A stretch of 35,100 nucleotides of DNA from Alphaproteobacteria bacterium. GTDB lineage: Bacteria; Pseudomonadota; Alphaproteobacteria; UBA9219. Position numbers and translations under genes: made by a program. Below are positions 7,326 to 14,560 of the stretch, piece by piece. The stretch spans positions 1-35,100 of the forward strand of contig JAGWIK010000020.1 of the NCBI GenBank assembly GCA_028866275.1, read 5' to 3'. The number at the start of each line of letters is the position of its first letter. Within the stretch, counting starts at the first letter, position 1. The notes under the pieces are model-generated. The model worked only from the letters and a program-made list of their open reading frames with translations. It did no database searches and was not told the origin of the DNA.

Positions 7326-9446
7326 TTATACCCGAATGTTCACGCCGCGCGGCGAGATGTAATAGGTTTCGGTCGTTGCCGTCACGGCGGATACCCCGCC
7401 CGCGTCGTCGTCGCCCGCAAAAAGATTTGCAGGAACCGTGCCATTGCCCCCGTTATTGGCCGTGCCGTTATTGTTGGCGAAGGCCTGTCCCGATTGGTTG
7501 CCCTGCTGGCCCGACGGGTCGCCGAGATTGAATTGCAGGCTGCCCGGATCGGCGCGCAGCCCGGCGTCTTGCAGGGCGCGTTCGAGATTGCGCGAGTCCT
7601 TTTGCAGCAGGGCCAGCGTTTGCGGATTGTCGGCGGTGACCGTGCCTTGCACCTTGCCGTCGGAACCGACATCGAGCTTGACCGTGATTTTCCCCAGTTC
7701 GGCGGGGTGAAGCTGCAGCGACATCTGGTCGTTGCCGTTTTTGACGCCGCGGTTGAGTTGCAGAACGACCTGATCGAGGAACGGCGCGGCATTCGAGGCC
7801 GACGATTCCGACATTGATTGCGAGGCCGCGAGTTGCGACGCGAAACTGGCGGCGCCCGTCCCCGCGGCATTATTGGCGCCCGGCGTCAGGCGCAGATCGA
7901 TGCCCGCCGCCGCACCGTTATTCGCGGCGGCGTTCTGGCCGTTATCGCCCTGCCCGTTCTGGTTTGATGTCGTGCTGTCGCCGCCTGTCGCAGCTGCCAC
8001 GAACAGCGACGGCGCGGATGTGTTTTGCGGCGCGGGCGAAGACGGGCCGGACGGCGTGGCGGCCAGCAAAGACGGGTTTTGCGTGGCATCCGTTGCCGGT
8101 TTGACGGCAGGATTGGCGGCAGGATTGGCCGCCGGCGTCTGGGCAGACGTCGTGGCGGATGCGGACGAAGCCGTCGCCGGAGATTGCACGGCGGCGGCTT
8201 CGGTCAATGCGGCGTCTTGTTTTTTCAGTTGCGCCAGCGCGGTGCGCAGACGCGCTTCGAGATCGGCCAGACTGGATGAATCGGTATTCGACGCGGCGGT
8301 TGCCGTGTTGGTTTTCGCCGACGCGGTGGCGGCGGCGGTAAGGGTCGTGGCGACCGCCGAGGCTGCCTTAAGCGTGGCGGCGAGGTTTTGCATCGCGTCG
8401 CCGCCTGATTGCCGGTCGGCCTGTTGCAACAGCGCGAGCAGTTTTTTCAGCGCGTCCGCGCCGGAACCGGATGATGCATCGGTATTTGTTGCCGCCACGG
8501 CGGCAGATTGGGAATCGGACTGCGCCGCCGCGGTCGTTGGCGCCGTGGCGTTGGCGCCGCCGGTCAGGGCCGCAAGCGCCGCCGCCAGCGCGGCCAGCCC
8601 CTGATTGAGATTTTGATTCTGGCCGGCGGGGTCTGTCGCGGCCGCGGCGCCGGTTGGCGCGCCGCCGGACGTCGCGGTTTTCGTTTGCGTCGTTGCCGTT
8701 TGCAGATTCTTGATCATATCCTGAACCAGCGCCAGCCATTGCGCCAGAAGCGAGGCAAGCGATGTGGTGTCCGACGACGAGGATGTGCTGTCGGATGCGG
8801 CGGAGGAAGCGTCGGACGCCGCCGAGGAAGATGTATCGGTTGCCGTCGTGCCGGATCGGGTCGATGCGTTTTGTTGCGACGCGGTGGATTCGTTTCCGTT
8901 TTTGTCGTTGCTTTTTGTCGATGAATCCGTTGCCGGCGGCGGCGCGGGGGCATTTGCGGCCGATGCGGCGTTCGCCGTATCGGCGGGCGGCGCGGCGGTA
9001 TTGTCGGCGGTTTGCGTTGTGGTTTGAGTGTCGGCGGCGGGGCCGGTTGTAGTGGAATCGGCGGCGGGGCTGGTTGCAGCGGAATTGGATGAAGTGGCTG
9101 TGTTGGATGTATTGGCGTCGGCGTTGTGACGCAAGGTTGTGATGGCTTGCTGCAACGCGCCGGACAGGCCGTTGAGATTCTGCAACAGCGCATCGCCGGA
9201 AGAGGATGAAGATGATGATGACGAATTGGAATCCGTCGTTGACGACCAAACCATTGGCGACGCCGCGCCCGTTGACGCGGTCGATGTATCACCCTGCAAC
9301 AGCAGAGCCGAAAAAGCCTGTTGCGTGGCCGCGTCCTGTGTCGCGCCGAACAGGCTGTCCATTTGCGACAGCAATCCGCCCAGAGACGCGGACGCCGTCG
9401 CTCCGAATGAAGCCAGCAGGTCGGTCGATGGGGCGTTGGTTGTCAT
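7326..9446 (-). CDS. fliK: flagellar hook-length control protein FliK
   Basis: FliK measures hook length and triggers the export switch. The 706 residues consist mostly of a low-complexity Ala/Ser/Thr/Gln region (about 1-540) with serine runs, as in ruler-type FliK proteins. The conserved C-terminal Flg_hook domain is at about 560-650: VVLQLNRGVKNGNDQMSLQL, HPAELGKITVKLDV, TVTADNPQTLALLQKDSRNL and LERALQDAGLRAD. It lies between the flgN-like gene (10-bp gap) and flgD. At over 700 residues it is long for the family, which may reflect linker expansion. Confidence 0.9.
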   Translation of the reverse strand: MTTNAPSTDLLASFGATASASLGGLLSQMDSLFGATQDAATQQAFSALLLQGDTSTASTGAASPMVWSSTTDSNSSSSSSSSSGDALLQNLNGLSGALQQAITTLRHNADANTSNTATSSNSAATSPAADSTTTGPAADTQTTTQTADNTAAPPADTANAASAANAPAPPPATDSSTKSNDKNGNESTASQQNASTRSGTTATDTSSSAASDASSAASDSTSSSSDTTSLASLLAQWLALVQDMIKNLQTATTQTKTATSGGAPTGAAAATDPAGQNQNLNQGLAALAAALAALTGGANATAPTTAAAQSDSQSAAVAATNTDASSGSGADALKKLLALLQQADRQSGGDAMQNLAATLKAASAVATTLTAAATASAKTNTATAASNTDSSSLADLEARLRTALAQLKKQDAALTEAAAVQSPATASSASATTSAQTPAANPAANPAVKPATDATQNPSLLAATPSGPSSPAPQNTSAPSLFVAAATGGDSTTSNQNGQGDNGQNAAANNGAAAGIDLRLTPGANNAAGTGAASFASQLAASQSMSESSASNAAPFLDQVVLQLNRGVKNGNDQMSLQLHPAELGKITVKLDVGSDGKVQGTVTADNPQTLALLQKDSRNLERALQDAGLRADPGSLQFNLGDPSGQQGNQSGQAFANNNGTANNGGNGTVPANLFAGDDDAGGVSAVTATTETYYISPRGVNIRV

Positions 9447-9455
9447 GATGCTACC

Positions 9456-9935
9456 TTAGACCGAACGGCTGACAGCCACGGGCGGGCAGACCGGGCTGTA
9501 GATGCCGAGCTGCAGATGCGATTTGGCCGCGTTTTTATAGGGTTGTTTGTCCAGCACCTTGGTTTTGATCATGGCCATGATGTTCTGGATCAATTGCTGC
9601 GACGCGCCGATGGCGGCGCGCAGGGCGCGGGCGTTATCCGCCGCGGCGCGCGACAATGCCTTAGCCGTGTCGCGCAGAACCGTGCGGGCGTCTTCGGACA
9701 GGGTGGCGAAAAGCTGGGGCTGGTCGGCGAGCGCCTTGAGATTGGCGCGATAGTCGTTGGCGAGTTTCTGTTTGTATTTCAAGATGGCCGGATGTTCGTC
9801 GACGCGCCGTTTGATGACGATGTCGATTTCCTGAATCAACACGCGCGTCAGTTCTTCCATCAAAGCCACGGTGGCGGTGATGATTTTTGGCGCGCCTTCG
9901 AGAAGCCGCGCGGTTTTTTTATTGGACGGCGACAT
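9456..9935 (-). CDS. FlgN/FlbY-like flagellar protein
   Basis: This 159-residue, mostly helical protein contains ATVALMEELTRVLIQEIDIV and HPAILKYKQKLANDYRANLK, the pattern of FlgN-type export chaperones (long amphipathic helices). It overlaps the 3' end of the flgJ-like gene by 17 bp. In Caulobacter, as I recall, flgI is followed by cheL and flbY, and this gene occupies the flbY place. A chaperone role for late hook or filament-junction substrates is inferred. ATG 9935 is chosen because the longer frame upstream is the antiparallel shadow of flgJ; MSPSNKK gives a normal start. Confidence 0.6.
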   Translation of the reverse strand: MSPSNKKTARLLEGAPKIITATVALMEELTRVLIQEIDIVIKRRVDEHPAILKYKQKLANDYRANLKALADQPQLFATLSEDARTVLRDTAKALSRAAADNARALRAAIGASQQLIQNIMAMIKTKVLDKQPYKNAAKSHLQLGIYSPVCPPVAVSRSV

Positions 9936-10410
9936 GGGCGTCTCCTTCTGCGGACGGTTCCGCCGGCGCGGCGGCGAGGGTGGCGTTAGCGTTGCGGGCA
10001 TAGGCCGCGGCGGCGGACGCGGCGGCAGACGGCGCGGTTTTACGGCCGCGCAGCGCGCCGCCAGCCTGTTCCTGCGACCGCAGCATTTCCGCCTTGATTT
10101 GCGGTTCGATATGCAACGCGTCGGTTTTGGCGATGATTTTGCCGTAAGCCTGCAACAGGAACGACCGCATGACTTCTTCGCCGTGGCCGCCGCCAAAGGT
10201 TTTGTCGACCTGCATCCCGTCGAACATCGGCTGCAACATTTGCGTGGCGAACATGGCTTCGAAATTTTGCGCGGTGCTGTCGATTTGCGCCGACGTCGCG
10301 CCCGCCCCCATTTTCAGCGACAGGGCGGCGGGCGAGTCCAGCGCGCCCGCCAGCATCGCGGGGTCGGTCATCGCGCCGCCGGGCGCGGCAAGGGATGAAA
10401 GGGCGTCCAT
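9919..10410 (-). CDS. flgJ: rod-binding protein, FlgJ N-domain type (CheL-like)
   Basis: This 163-residue protein contains only the rod-binding half of FlgJ: AQNFEAMFATQMLQPMFDGM, then FGGGHGEEVMRSFLLQAYGKIIA. The muramidase domain found in enteric FlgJ is absent, as is normal in alphaproteobacteria. It probably caps and guides rod assembly through the periplasm. The start ATG overlaps the stop of the preceding 36-codon ORF as TAATG. The C-terminus (about 115-163) is Ala-rich and overlaps the next gene. Confidence 0.88.
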   Translation of the reverse strand: MDALSSLAAPGGAMTDPAMLAGALDSPAALSLKMGAGATSAQIDSTAQNFEAMFATQMLQPMFDGMQVDKTFGGGHGEEVMRSFLLQAYGKIIAKTDALHIEPQIKAEMLRSQEQAGGALRGRKTAPSAAASAAAAYARNANATLAAAPAEPSAEGDAHVAVQ

Positions 10411-10520
10411 TACAGAATCTCCGGATCGGCTTGCGCCCGCCGTTGCGGTTGCGGCGCCCCTGAGGGGCGGCGCAGAGCGGTCGCGGACACATACAAAGCG
10501 GCGGGAAGAGCGGCGGCCAT
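10410..10520 (-). CDS. 36-residue ORF between flgI and flgJ, probably a duplication by-product
   Basis: The frame runs from ATG 10520 to TAA 10410, linked by TAATG overlaps to flgI upstream and flgJ downstream. Its last residues, QADPEIL, nearly repeat the FlgI C-terminus QADLEIL. At DNA level about 30 bases around the stop are repeated 110 bp away (CCATTACAGAATCTCC at 10407-10422 and 10517-10532). The simplest reading is that the flgI/flgJ junction was partly duplicated, creating a short coupled ORF that keeps translation running into flgJ. The remaining residues are Ala/Arg/Pro-rich and match nothing I know. Function unknown. Confidence 0.35.
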   Translation of the reverse strand: MAAALPAALYVSATALRRPSGAPQPQRRAQADPEIL

Positions 10521-11710
10521 TACAGAATCTCCAGATCGGCTTGCAAGGCGCCCGCCGCCTTGATCGATTGAAGGATATCGATCATGTCGCGCGGCCCGAT
10601 GCCCAGCGCGTTCAGGCTTTGCACCAGATCCTGCAGCGACACGCCGGTGCGCAGCATCGCCAGTTTGTTGCCGCTGTCTTCGCTGACGCTGATGCTGGAA
10701 CGGGGAACCACCTGCGTGGTGCCGCCGGTCGACAGCGGATTGGGTTGCGATACCTGCGGCGTTTCGTTGATTTTAATCGTCAGGTTGCCCTGCGCGATCG
10801 CCACCGTATTGATATGCACATCCTGACCCATGACGATGATGCCGGATTGCTGGTCGATGACGACGCGCGCGACTTCGTCGGGCACGACGTCGAGCTGTTC
10901 GATGCCGGTCATGAAGCCGACGACGTCGCCGCGGTCGGTATCGGGGATATGCACCGCGACGGTGGCGCTGTCTTGCGCGTCGGCGATGGGGGCGCCTTCA
11001 TGTTTATTGATGATATCGGCGATGCGCTGCGCCGTGGTAAAGTCGGGATTGCGCAGGGACAGATGCATGACCTTGAGGTCGGCAAGGCGGAAATCGATTT
11101 CGCGTTCCACAATGGCGCCGTCGGTGATGCGGCCCGATGTCGGCACGCCTTTGGTCACGCTGGATCCGCTTTGGCCGGACGCGCTGTAGCCGGAACCGAC
11201 GGAACCCTGCGCCACGGCGTAAACCTCGCCGTCGGCGCCCTGCAACGGCGTGACCAGCAGCGTGCCGCCTTGCAGGCTTTTGGCGTCGCCCATCGCCGAC
11301 ACCACGACGTCGATGCGCGACCCTTGCGCGGAAAAAGGCGGCAGCGTCGCCGTGACCATGACGGCGGCGATGTCCTTGGTTTTAATGGTGGTGAAGTCGC
11401 TGCTGGAATTGATGCCCAGCCGTTCCAGCATGCCGATCAGGCTGCGTTCGGTGAAAGGTGCGTTGATCAGCGAGTCGCCGGTGCCGTTAAGCCCGACCAC
11501 GAGGCCGTAGCCGACCAGCATATTGTCGCGCACGCCTTCGAAATTGACGATGTCCTTGATGCGCGATGCGGCGTGGGCGGCGGAAAAGGGAGCGAAAACC
11601 AGGAGTGTCATGACGACCGCCGCAAAAAGGCGGGAGAACCGGCGGACGCGTGCGAACTTTGCCGCCGGCTGGCGGGATGAAAAAAAATTAAAAGAAAACA
11701 AGTCGTACAT
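10520..11710 (-). CDS. flgI: flagellar P-ring protein FlgI
   Basis: FlgI forms the periplasmic P ring around the rod. The 396 residues include a long signal region (hydrophobic core MTLLVFAPFSAAHA, cleavage near residue 48). The conserved mature start is SRIKDIVNFEGVRDNMLVGYGLVVGLNGTGD, visible as IKDI, GVR and GYGLVVGLNGTGD. Family motifs continue with FTERSLIGMLERLGI, KDIAAVMVTATLPPF, GSRIDVVVSAMGDA and GTLLVTPLQGADG. The C-terminus has GIGPRDMIDILQSIKAAGAL. A sigma-54-type promoter lies 32 bases upstream. flgH is not visible here. Confidence 0.95.
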   Translation of the reverse strand: MYDLFSFNFFSSRQPAAKFARVRRFSRLFAAVVMTLLVFAPFSAAHAASRIKDIVNFEGVRDNMLVGYGLVVGLNGTGDSLINAPFTERSLIGMLERLGINSSSDFTTIKTKDIAAVMVTATLPPFSAQGSRIDVVVSAMGDAKSLQGGTLLVTPLQGADGEVYAVAQGSVGSGYSASGQSGSSVTKGVPTSGRITDGAIVEREIDFRLADLKVMHLSLRNPDFTTAQRIADIINKHEGAPIADAQDSATVAVHIPDTDRGDVVGFMTGIEQLDVVPDEVARVVIDQQSGIIVMGQDVHINTVAIAQGNLTIKINETPQVSQPNPLSTGGTTQVVPRSSISVSEDSGNKLAMLRTGVSLQDLVQSLNALGIGPRDMIDILQSIKAAGALQADLEIL

Positions 11711-11741
11711 GACAGCCCCTGGCCTTCCTGCGGGCCTGCCA

Positions 11742-11757
11742 TGCGAGAGTCGTGCCA
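11742..11757 (-). promoter_or_regulatory. sigma-54 promoter of flgI
   Basis: The minus strand reads TGGCAC-N5-TCGCA, a strong match to the sigma-54 -24/-12 consensus (TGGCAC-N5-TTGCA). The start of transcription would fall near 11731, about 20 bases before the flgI ATG. Mid-class flagellar genes of Caulobacter use sigma-54, so the fit in function is good. Confidence 0.7.
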
Positions 11758-11822
11758 ACCGCGCCGGACGGCGGATTCATTTTGTAATTCATTGGCGACG
11801 CTTGGTTTTTATCATGACTTTG

Positions 11823-11860
11823 ACCCTGTCTTTGGGCTAGGATACAAACCAGGACAGGGT
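11823..11860. promoter_or_regulatory. inverted repeat over the likely fliX promoter
   Basis: ACCCTGTC (11823-11830) and GACAGGGT (11853-11860) are perfect inverted copies whose centres are 30 bp apart. A possible -10, TAGGAT (11838-11843), lies between them, with a weak -35 near 11814-11820. This could be an operator for a dimeric regulator of fliX; the factor is unknown. Confidence 0.4.
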
Positions 11861-11911
11861 ATTATTTGCCGGGTCGGTAAAGTTATCCGAAGACAGGTTT
11901 GCGAGGAAAGC

Positions 11912-12331
11912 GTGATCGACAAAATCGACGGATTGGGCCAGATACGAACCCCCCAGCCTATCAAGCGTCCCGCCAAGACGGAGGGGAGCGGTTCGACCAG
12001 TTTTGCCAAACATATCGACGAAGACAGCGAAAGCGCGGCGACCGGCGGCGTGATGTCGAGCAACGCCGTCAGCGGCATTCTGGGCGTGCAGGAAGTCGAT
12101 GATGCGCTGGCCCATGCGTCCAAGGGCAAGGCGCGCGCCAACGACATTCTGGACAAGTTGGAAGATTTGCGTTTGCAATTGCTGACCGGCACGGTGTCGC
12201 GCGACAAATTGATGCAATTGAGCCAGATGGTCAATTCGCGCCGCGCGCAGGTCAAAGACCCCCGGCTGGCCGCCCTGCTGGACGATATCGATTTGCGCGC
12301 GCAGGTCGAATTGGCGAAATATGCCCGTTAG
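11912..12331 (+). CDS. fliX: flagellar assembly regulator FliX
   Basis: FliX is an alphaproteobacterial protein that couples early basal-body assembly to FlbD-dependent sigma-54 transcription. The 139 residues match the family in size and in their C-terminal half: ILDKLEDLRLQLLTGTVSRDKL, VKDPRLAALLDDIDLRAQVELAKYAR, where the DPRL and VELAK segments are characteristic. The start is GTG 11912, preceded by GAGGAAAG. The longer ATG at 11741 would run through the promoter region. It is divergent from flgI, as in Caulobacter. Its stop abuts the stop of rimI. Confidence 0.88.
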   Translation: MIDKIDGLGQIRTPQPIKRPAKTEGSGSTSFAKHIDEDSESAATGGVMSSNAVSGILGVQEVDDALAHASKGKARANDILDKLEDLRLQLLTGTVSRDKLMQLSQMVNSRRAQVKDPRLAALLDDIDLRAQVELAKYAR

Positions 12332-12775
12332 TTACCAGGTTTTTTCCAGCATAACCGCGTCGACGGCGCCGTGGGCGCGCGGATAGTAATTTTTGCGTTT
12401 GCCGATGGGACGAAACCCGTTTTTTTCGTAAAGCGCCAGCGCGGCGGCGTTGTCGGCGGCGACATCCAGAAACATGCGCATGATGCCTTGCGCCCGCGCG
12501 GCATGAAGGGCTTGGGCCAGCAAGGCATTGCCGATGCCGCGACGCCGCGCGGCGGGAGCGGTGCAAAAAGTCAGGATTTCCGATTCATCCCCTGCCATTT
12601 GGCACAAAATAAAGCCCAGCGGCGTTTCGTTTTCATAAGCCAGAAGGCCCGTCGTGGTCGGCAAAGAAAGGCTGCCGGATATTTGGGTATGCGACCATGG
12701 CGCGTCGGGAAACCCGGCCACATGCAGGGCGGCCAGAACCGGCGCGTCGCCGGCGACGATCAGGCGCGTTTCCAT
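12332..12775 (-). CDS. rimI: ribosomal-protein-alanine N-acetyltransferase-like GNAT enzyme
   Basis: This 147-residue GNAT protein has ILTFCTAPAARRRGIGNALL, the acetyl-CoA loop in the R-x2-G-x-G/A form, and NAAALALYEKNGF, the typical RimI C-terminal motif. It begins with the RimI-like PWSHTQISGSL segment. It probably acetylates the N-terminus of ribosomal protein S18, though closely related GNATs have other substrates. Its start overlaps the end of dnaQ by 16 bp, suggesting coupled expression. Confidence 0.8.
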   Translation of the reverse strand: METRLIVAGDAPVLAALHVAGFPDAPWSHTQISGSLSLPTTTGLLAYENETPLGFILCQMAGDESEILTFCTAPAARRRGIGNALLAQALHAARAQGIMRMFLDVAADNAAALALYEKNGFRPIGKRKNYYPRAHGAVDAVMLEKTW

Positions 12776-13440
12776 AACGGGTCTTTGATCGCGGCGAGGA
12801 AGGTTTCATGCGCGGCAAGTTCGCCGTCATGCGGGGCGTGGGCGCGCGGCGCGCGATATTCGCGGGTTTGCTGCGCCTGATTTTCCACGGCCTGCGCCAC
12901 CGCCGTCGCCGCGATTTCAAGCCCCGGCTGCCGCCCGCCACGCAGTTCGAGATAGACCTCGGCCAGCAATTGGGCGTCGAGCAGCGCGCCATGCAGTTTG
13001 CGGTTGGCATTATCGACGCCGAAACGTTTGCACAAAGCATCGAGCGAGGCCGGTGCGCCGGGGAATTTGCGCCGCGCCATCATCACCGTGTCGATGGCGC
13101 GATCCAAAGGCAGGCGTTTGAAGCCGGTGCGCGTCAATTCGGCATTGATGAAATTCATATCGAACGACGCGTTATGGATGACCAGCGGCGCGTCCCCGAT
13201 GAAAGCGAGGAAATCGTCGACTTTTTCCGCGAACACCGGTTTGTCGGCGAGAAATTCGTCGGTCAGCCCGTGCACCATCGCCGCTTCGGACGGCATGTCG
13301 CGTTCGGGGTTGAGGTAAACGTGGAAATGGTTGCCGGTGGCGACATGGTTGTGCAATTCGACGCAGCCGATTTCGACGACGCGGTGGCCGTGCAGCGGGT
13401 CGAGGCCCGTGGTTTCGGTGTCGAGGACGATTTCGCGCAT
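12760..13440 (-). CDS. dnaQ: DNA polymerase III epsilon subunit (3'-5' proofreading exonuclease)
   Basis: This 226-residue DEDDh exonuclease proofreads for the replicative polymerase. ExoI is VLDTETTGLDP (Asp7, Glu9), ExoII is VIHNASFDMNFIN (Asp94) and ExoIII is HGALLDAQLLAEVYLEL (His150, Asp155). The C-terminal tail (about 170-226) should carry the alpha-subunit contact. ATG 13440 is chosen because MREIVLDTETTG is the usual family start. It is transcribed with rimI. The alpha subunit dnaE lies elsewhere in the window (19599-23120). Confidence 0.93.
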   Translation of the reverse strand: MREIVLDTETTGLDPLHGHRVVEIGCVELHNHVATGNHFHVYLNPERDMPSEAAMVHGLTDEFLADKPVFAEKVDDFLAFIGDAPLVIHNASFDMNFINAELTRTGFKRLPLDRAIDTVMMARRKFPGAPASLDALCKRFGVDNANRKLHGALLDAQLLAEVYLELRGGRQPGLEIAATAVAQAVENQAQQTREYRAPRAHAPHDGELAAHETFLAAIKDPLWKRA

Positions 13441-13454
13441 GGCGGTCTTCCAAT

Positions 13455-13474
13455 GTTTATATCGGTTTATATCG
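13455..13474. repeat. tandem 10-bp repeat upstream of dnaQ
   Basis: GTTTATATCG occurs twice in perfect tandem and is followed by a partial third unit (CGGTTTAT). It lies 15 bases before the dnaQ ATG, in the divergent space shared with the GT9 gene. The 10-bp period and AT-richness suit a promoter or protein-binding site. On the minus strand each unit offers a TATAAA-like -10. Confidence 0.4.
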
Positions 13475-13591
13475 CGGTTTATGTTGCCTGCGCACGCTAC
13501 CATAAAAGGGGATTCGACAAAACCGCATTTCGGTACTTTATTGAAGGCCGCGATTCGATCCGGCCTTCCCTATCCCGTCTTCCTTACCCCT

Positions 13592-14560
13592 ATGACACAT
13601 CCACAACAACGCATTCTTGTTATCCGCGCCGGCGCTTTGGGCGATCTGGTCATGTGCGGCCCGGCTTTTGCCGCCATTCGCGCCGCGCATCCGGGGGCGG
13701 AGATTGCCTTGATGACGCGCGCGCCGTTCGCCGATTTTGCGCGCGCGATGCCGTGGTTCGACCGCGTCATCGTCGACACCCACCCCGGCGCGTGGCAATG
13801 GCGCGGCTGGGCGCGGTTGATCCGCGCGATCAGGGAGTTCGGCCCCGACCGGGTTTATGATTTGCAGGGCAAAAGGCGGCAGTCGATTTTATATGCGTTG
13901 CTGGGCGGGCGGCGGTTCGGGCCGGCATGGTCGGGCGCGGCGCGGGGATGCGCCTTTCCGCGCGTTTGGCCGCCACAACCCGGCATGCATTTTATGGATT
14001 TTCTGGCCGCGCAGTTAAAGGTTGCGGGCGTCGGGCCCGCGCCGCGCGTGGATTTCGGGTGGATGGATGCGCCGCCGGAAGCTTTATCCAAATTCGCGCT
14101 GCCACCAGAATATGTTGTTCTGGTTCCCGGTTGCACACCCAAGGCGATGTATAAACGCTGGCCGCCGGAAAAATACGCCGATTTTGCCAACCGGTTGCAG
14201 GCCCGCGGCGTGCCGTGCGTCGCGGTCGGCGCGGCCAGCGACGGCGACGCCGTGGCCGCCATCCGGAAGACCGCGCCGCATGTCGTCGATTTAAGCGGCC
14301 GGACCGATTTATTCGAGCTGGCGGGAATTCTGCGCGGCGCGTCCTGCGTCGTCGGCAACGATACCGGGCCGGTGCATATGGCGGGCGCCGCGGGCGTGCC
14401 GACATTGGCGGTGCTGTCGGGGCGCACCGATCCTGTATGGTCGCGGCCGCCGGGCGACCGCGTGGTGTGGCGGCAGGCGGTTGAGTTGGCGGCGTTAAGC
14501 GTCGACGAGGTCTGGTTCGCGATGGTCTTGTTGCTGCAGCATACCAAAAACAAAGGCTGA
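13592..14560 (+). CDS. GT9-family glycosyltransferase (LPS heptosyltransferase-like)
   Basis: This 322-residue GT-B enzyme of the ADP-heptose:LPS heptosyltransferase family begins ILVIRAGALGDLVMCGPAFAAIRAAHPGA, with the family's R-x-GALGD loop. The C-terminal part has VVLVPGCTPKAMYKRWPPEKYADF, then GILRGASCVVGNDTGPVHMA, the conserved D-TGP-H motif that contacts the nucleotide-sugar. It likely adds heptose or a related sugar to the LPS core at the inner membrane. ATG 13592 is chosen to place the glycine loop near residue 15. The 3' end overlaps the convergent O-antigen-ligase-like gene by 66 bp. Confidence 0.88.
   Translation: MTHPQQRILVIRAGALGDLVMCGPAFAAIRAAHPGAEIALMTRAPFADFARAMPWFDRVIVDTHPGAWQWRGWARLIRAIREFGPDRVYDLQGKRRQSILYALLGGRRFGPAWSGAARGCAFPRVWPPQPGMHFMDFLAAQLKVAGVGPAPRVDFGWMDAPPEALSKFALPPEYVVLVPGCTPKAMYKRWPPEKYADFANRLQARGVPCVAVGAASDGDAVAAIRKTAPHVVDLSGRTDLFELAGILRGASCVVGNDTGPVHMAGAAGVPTLAVLSGRTDPVWSRPPGDRVVWRQAVELAALSVDEVWFAMVLLLQHTKNKG

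Noticed and set aside
10169-11680. 503-codon open frame on the plus strand over flgI and flgJ
   Set aside because: It is antisense to FlgI, which has all family motifs; the plus-strand product has a biased composition and no recognisable domain.
13455-13482. Tandem GTTTATATCG units as plasmid-type iterons or a replication origin
   Set aside because: There are only two full units, with no DnaA boxes or replication initiator gene nearby; a promoter site is more likely.
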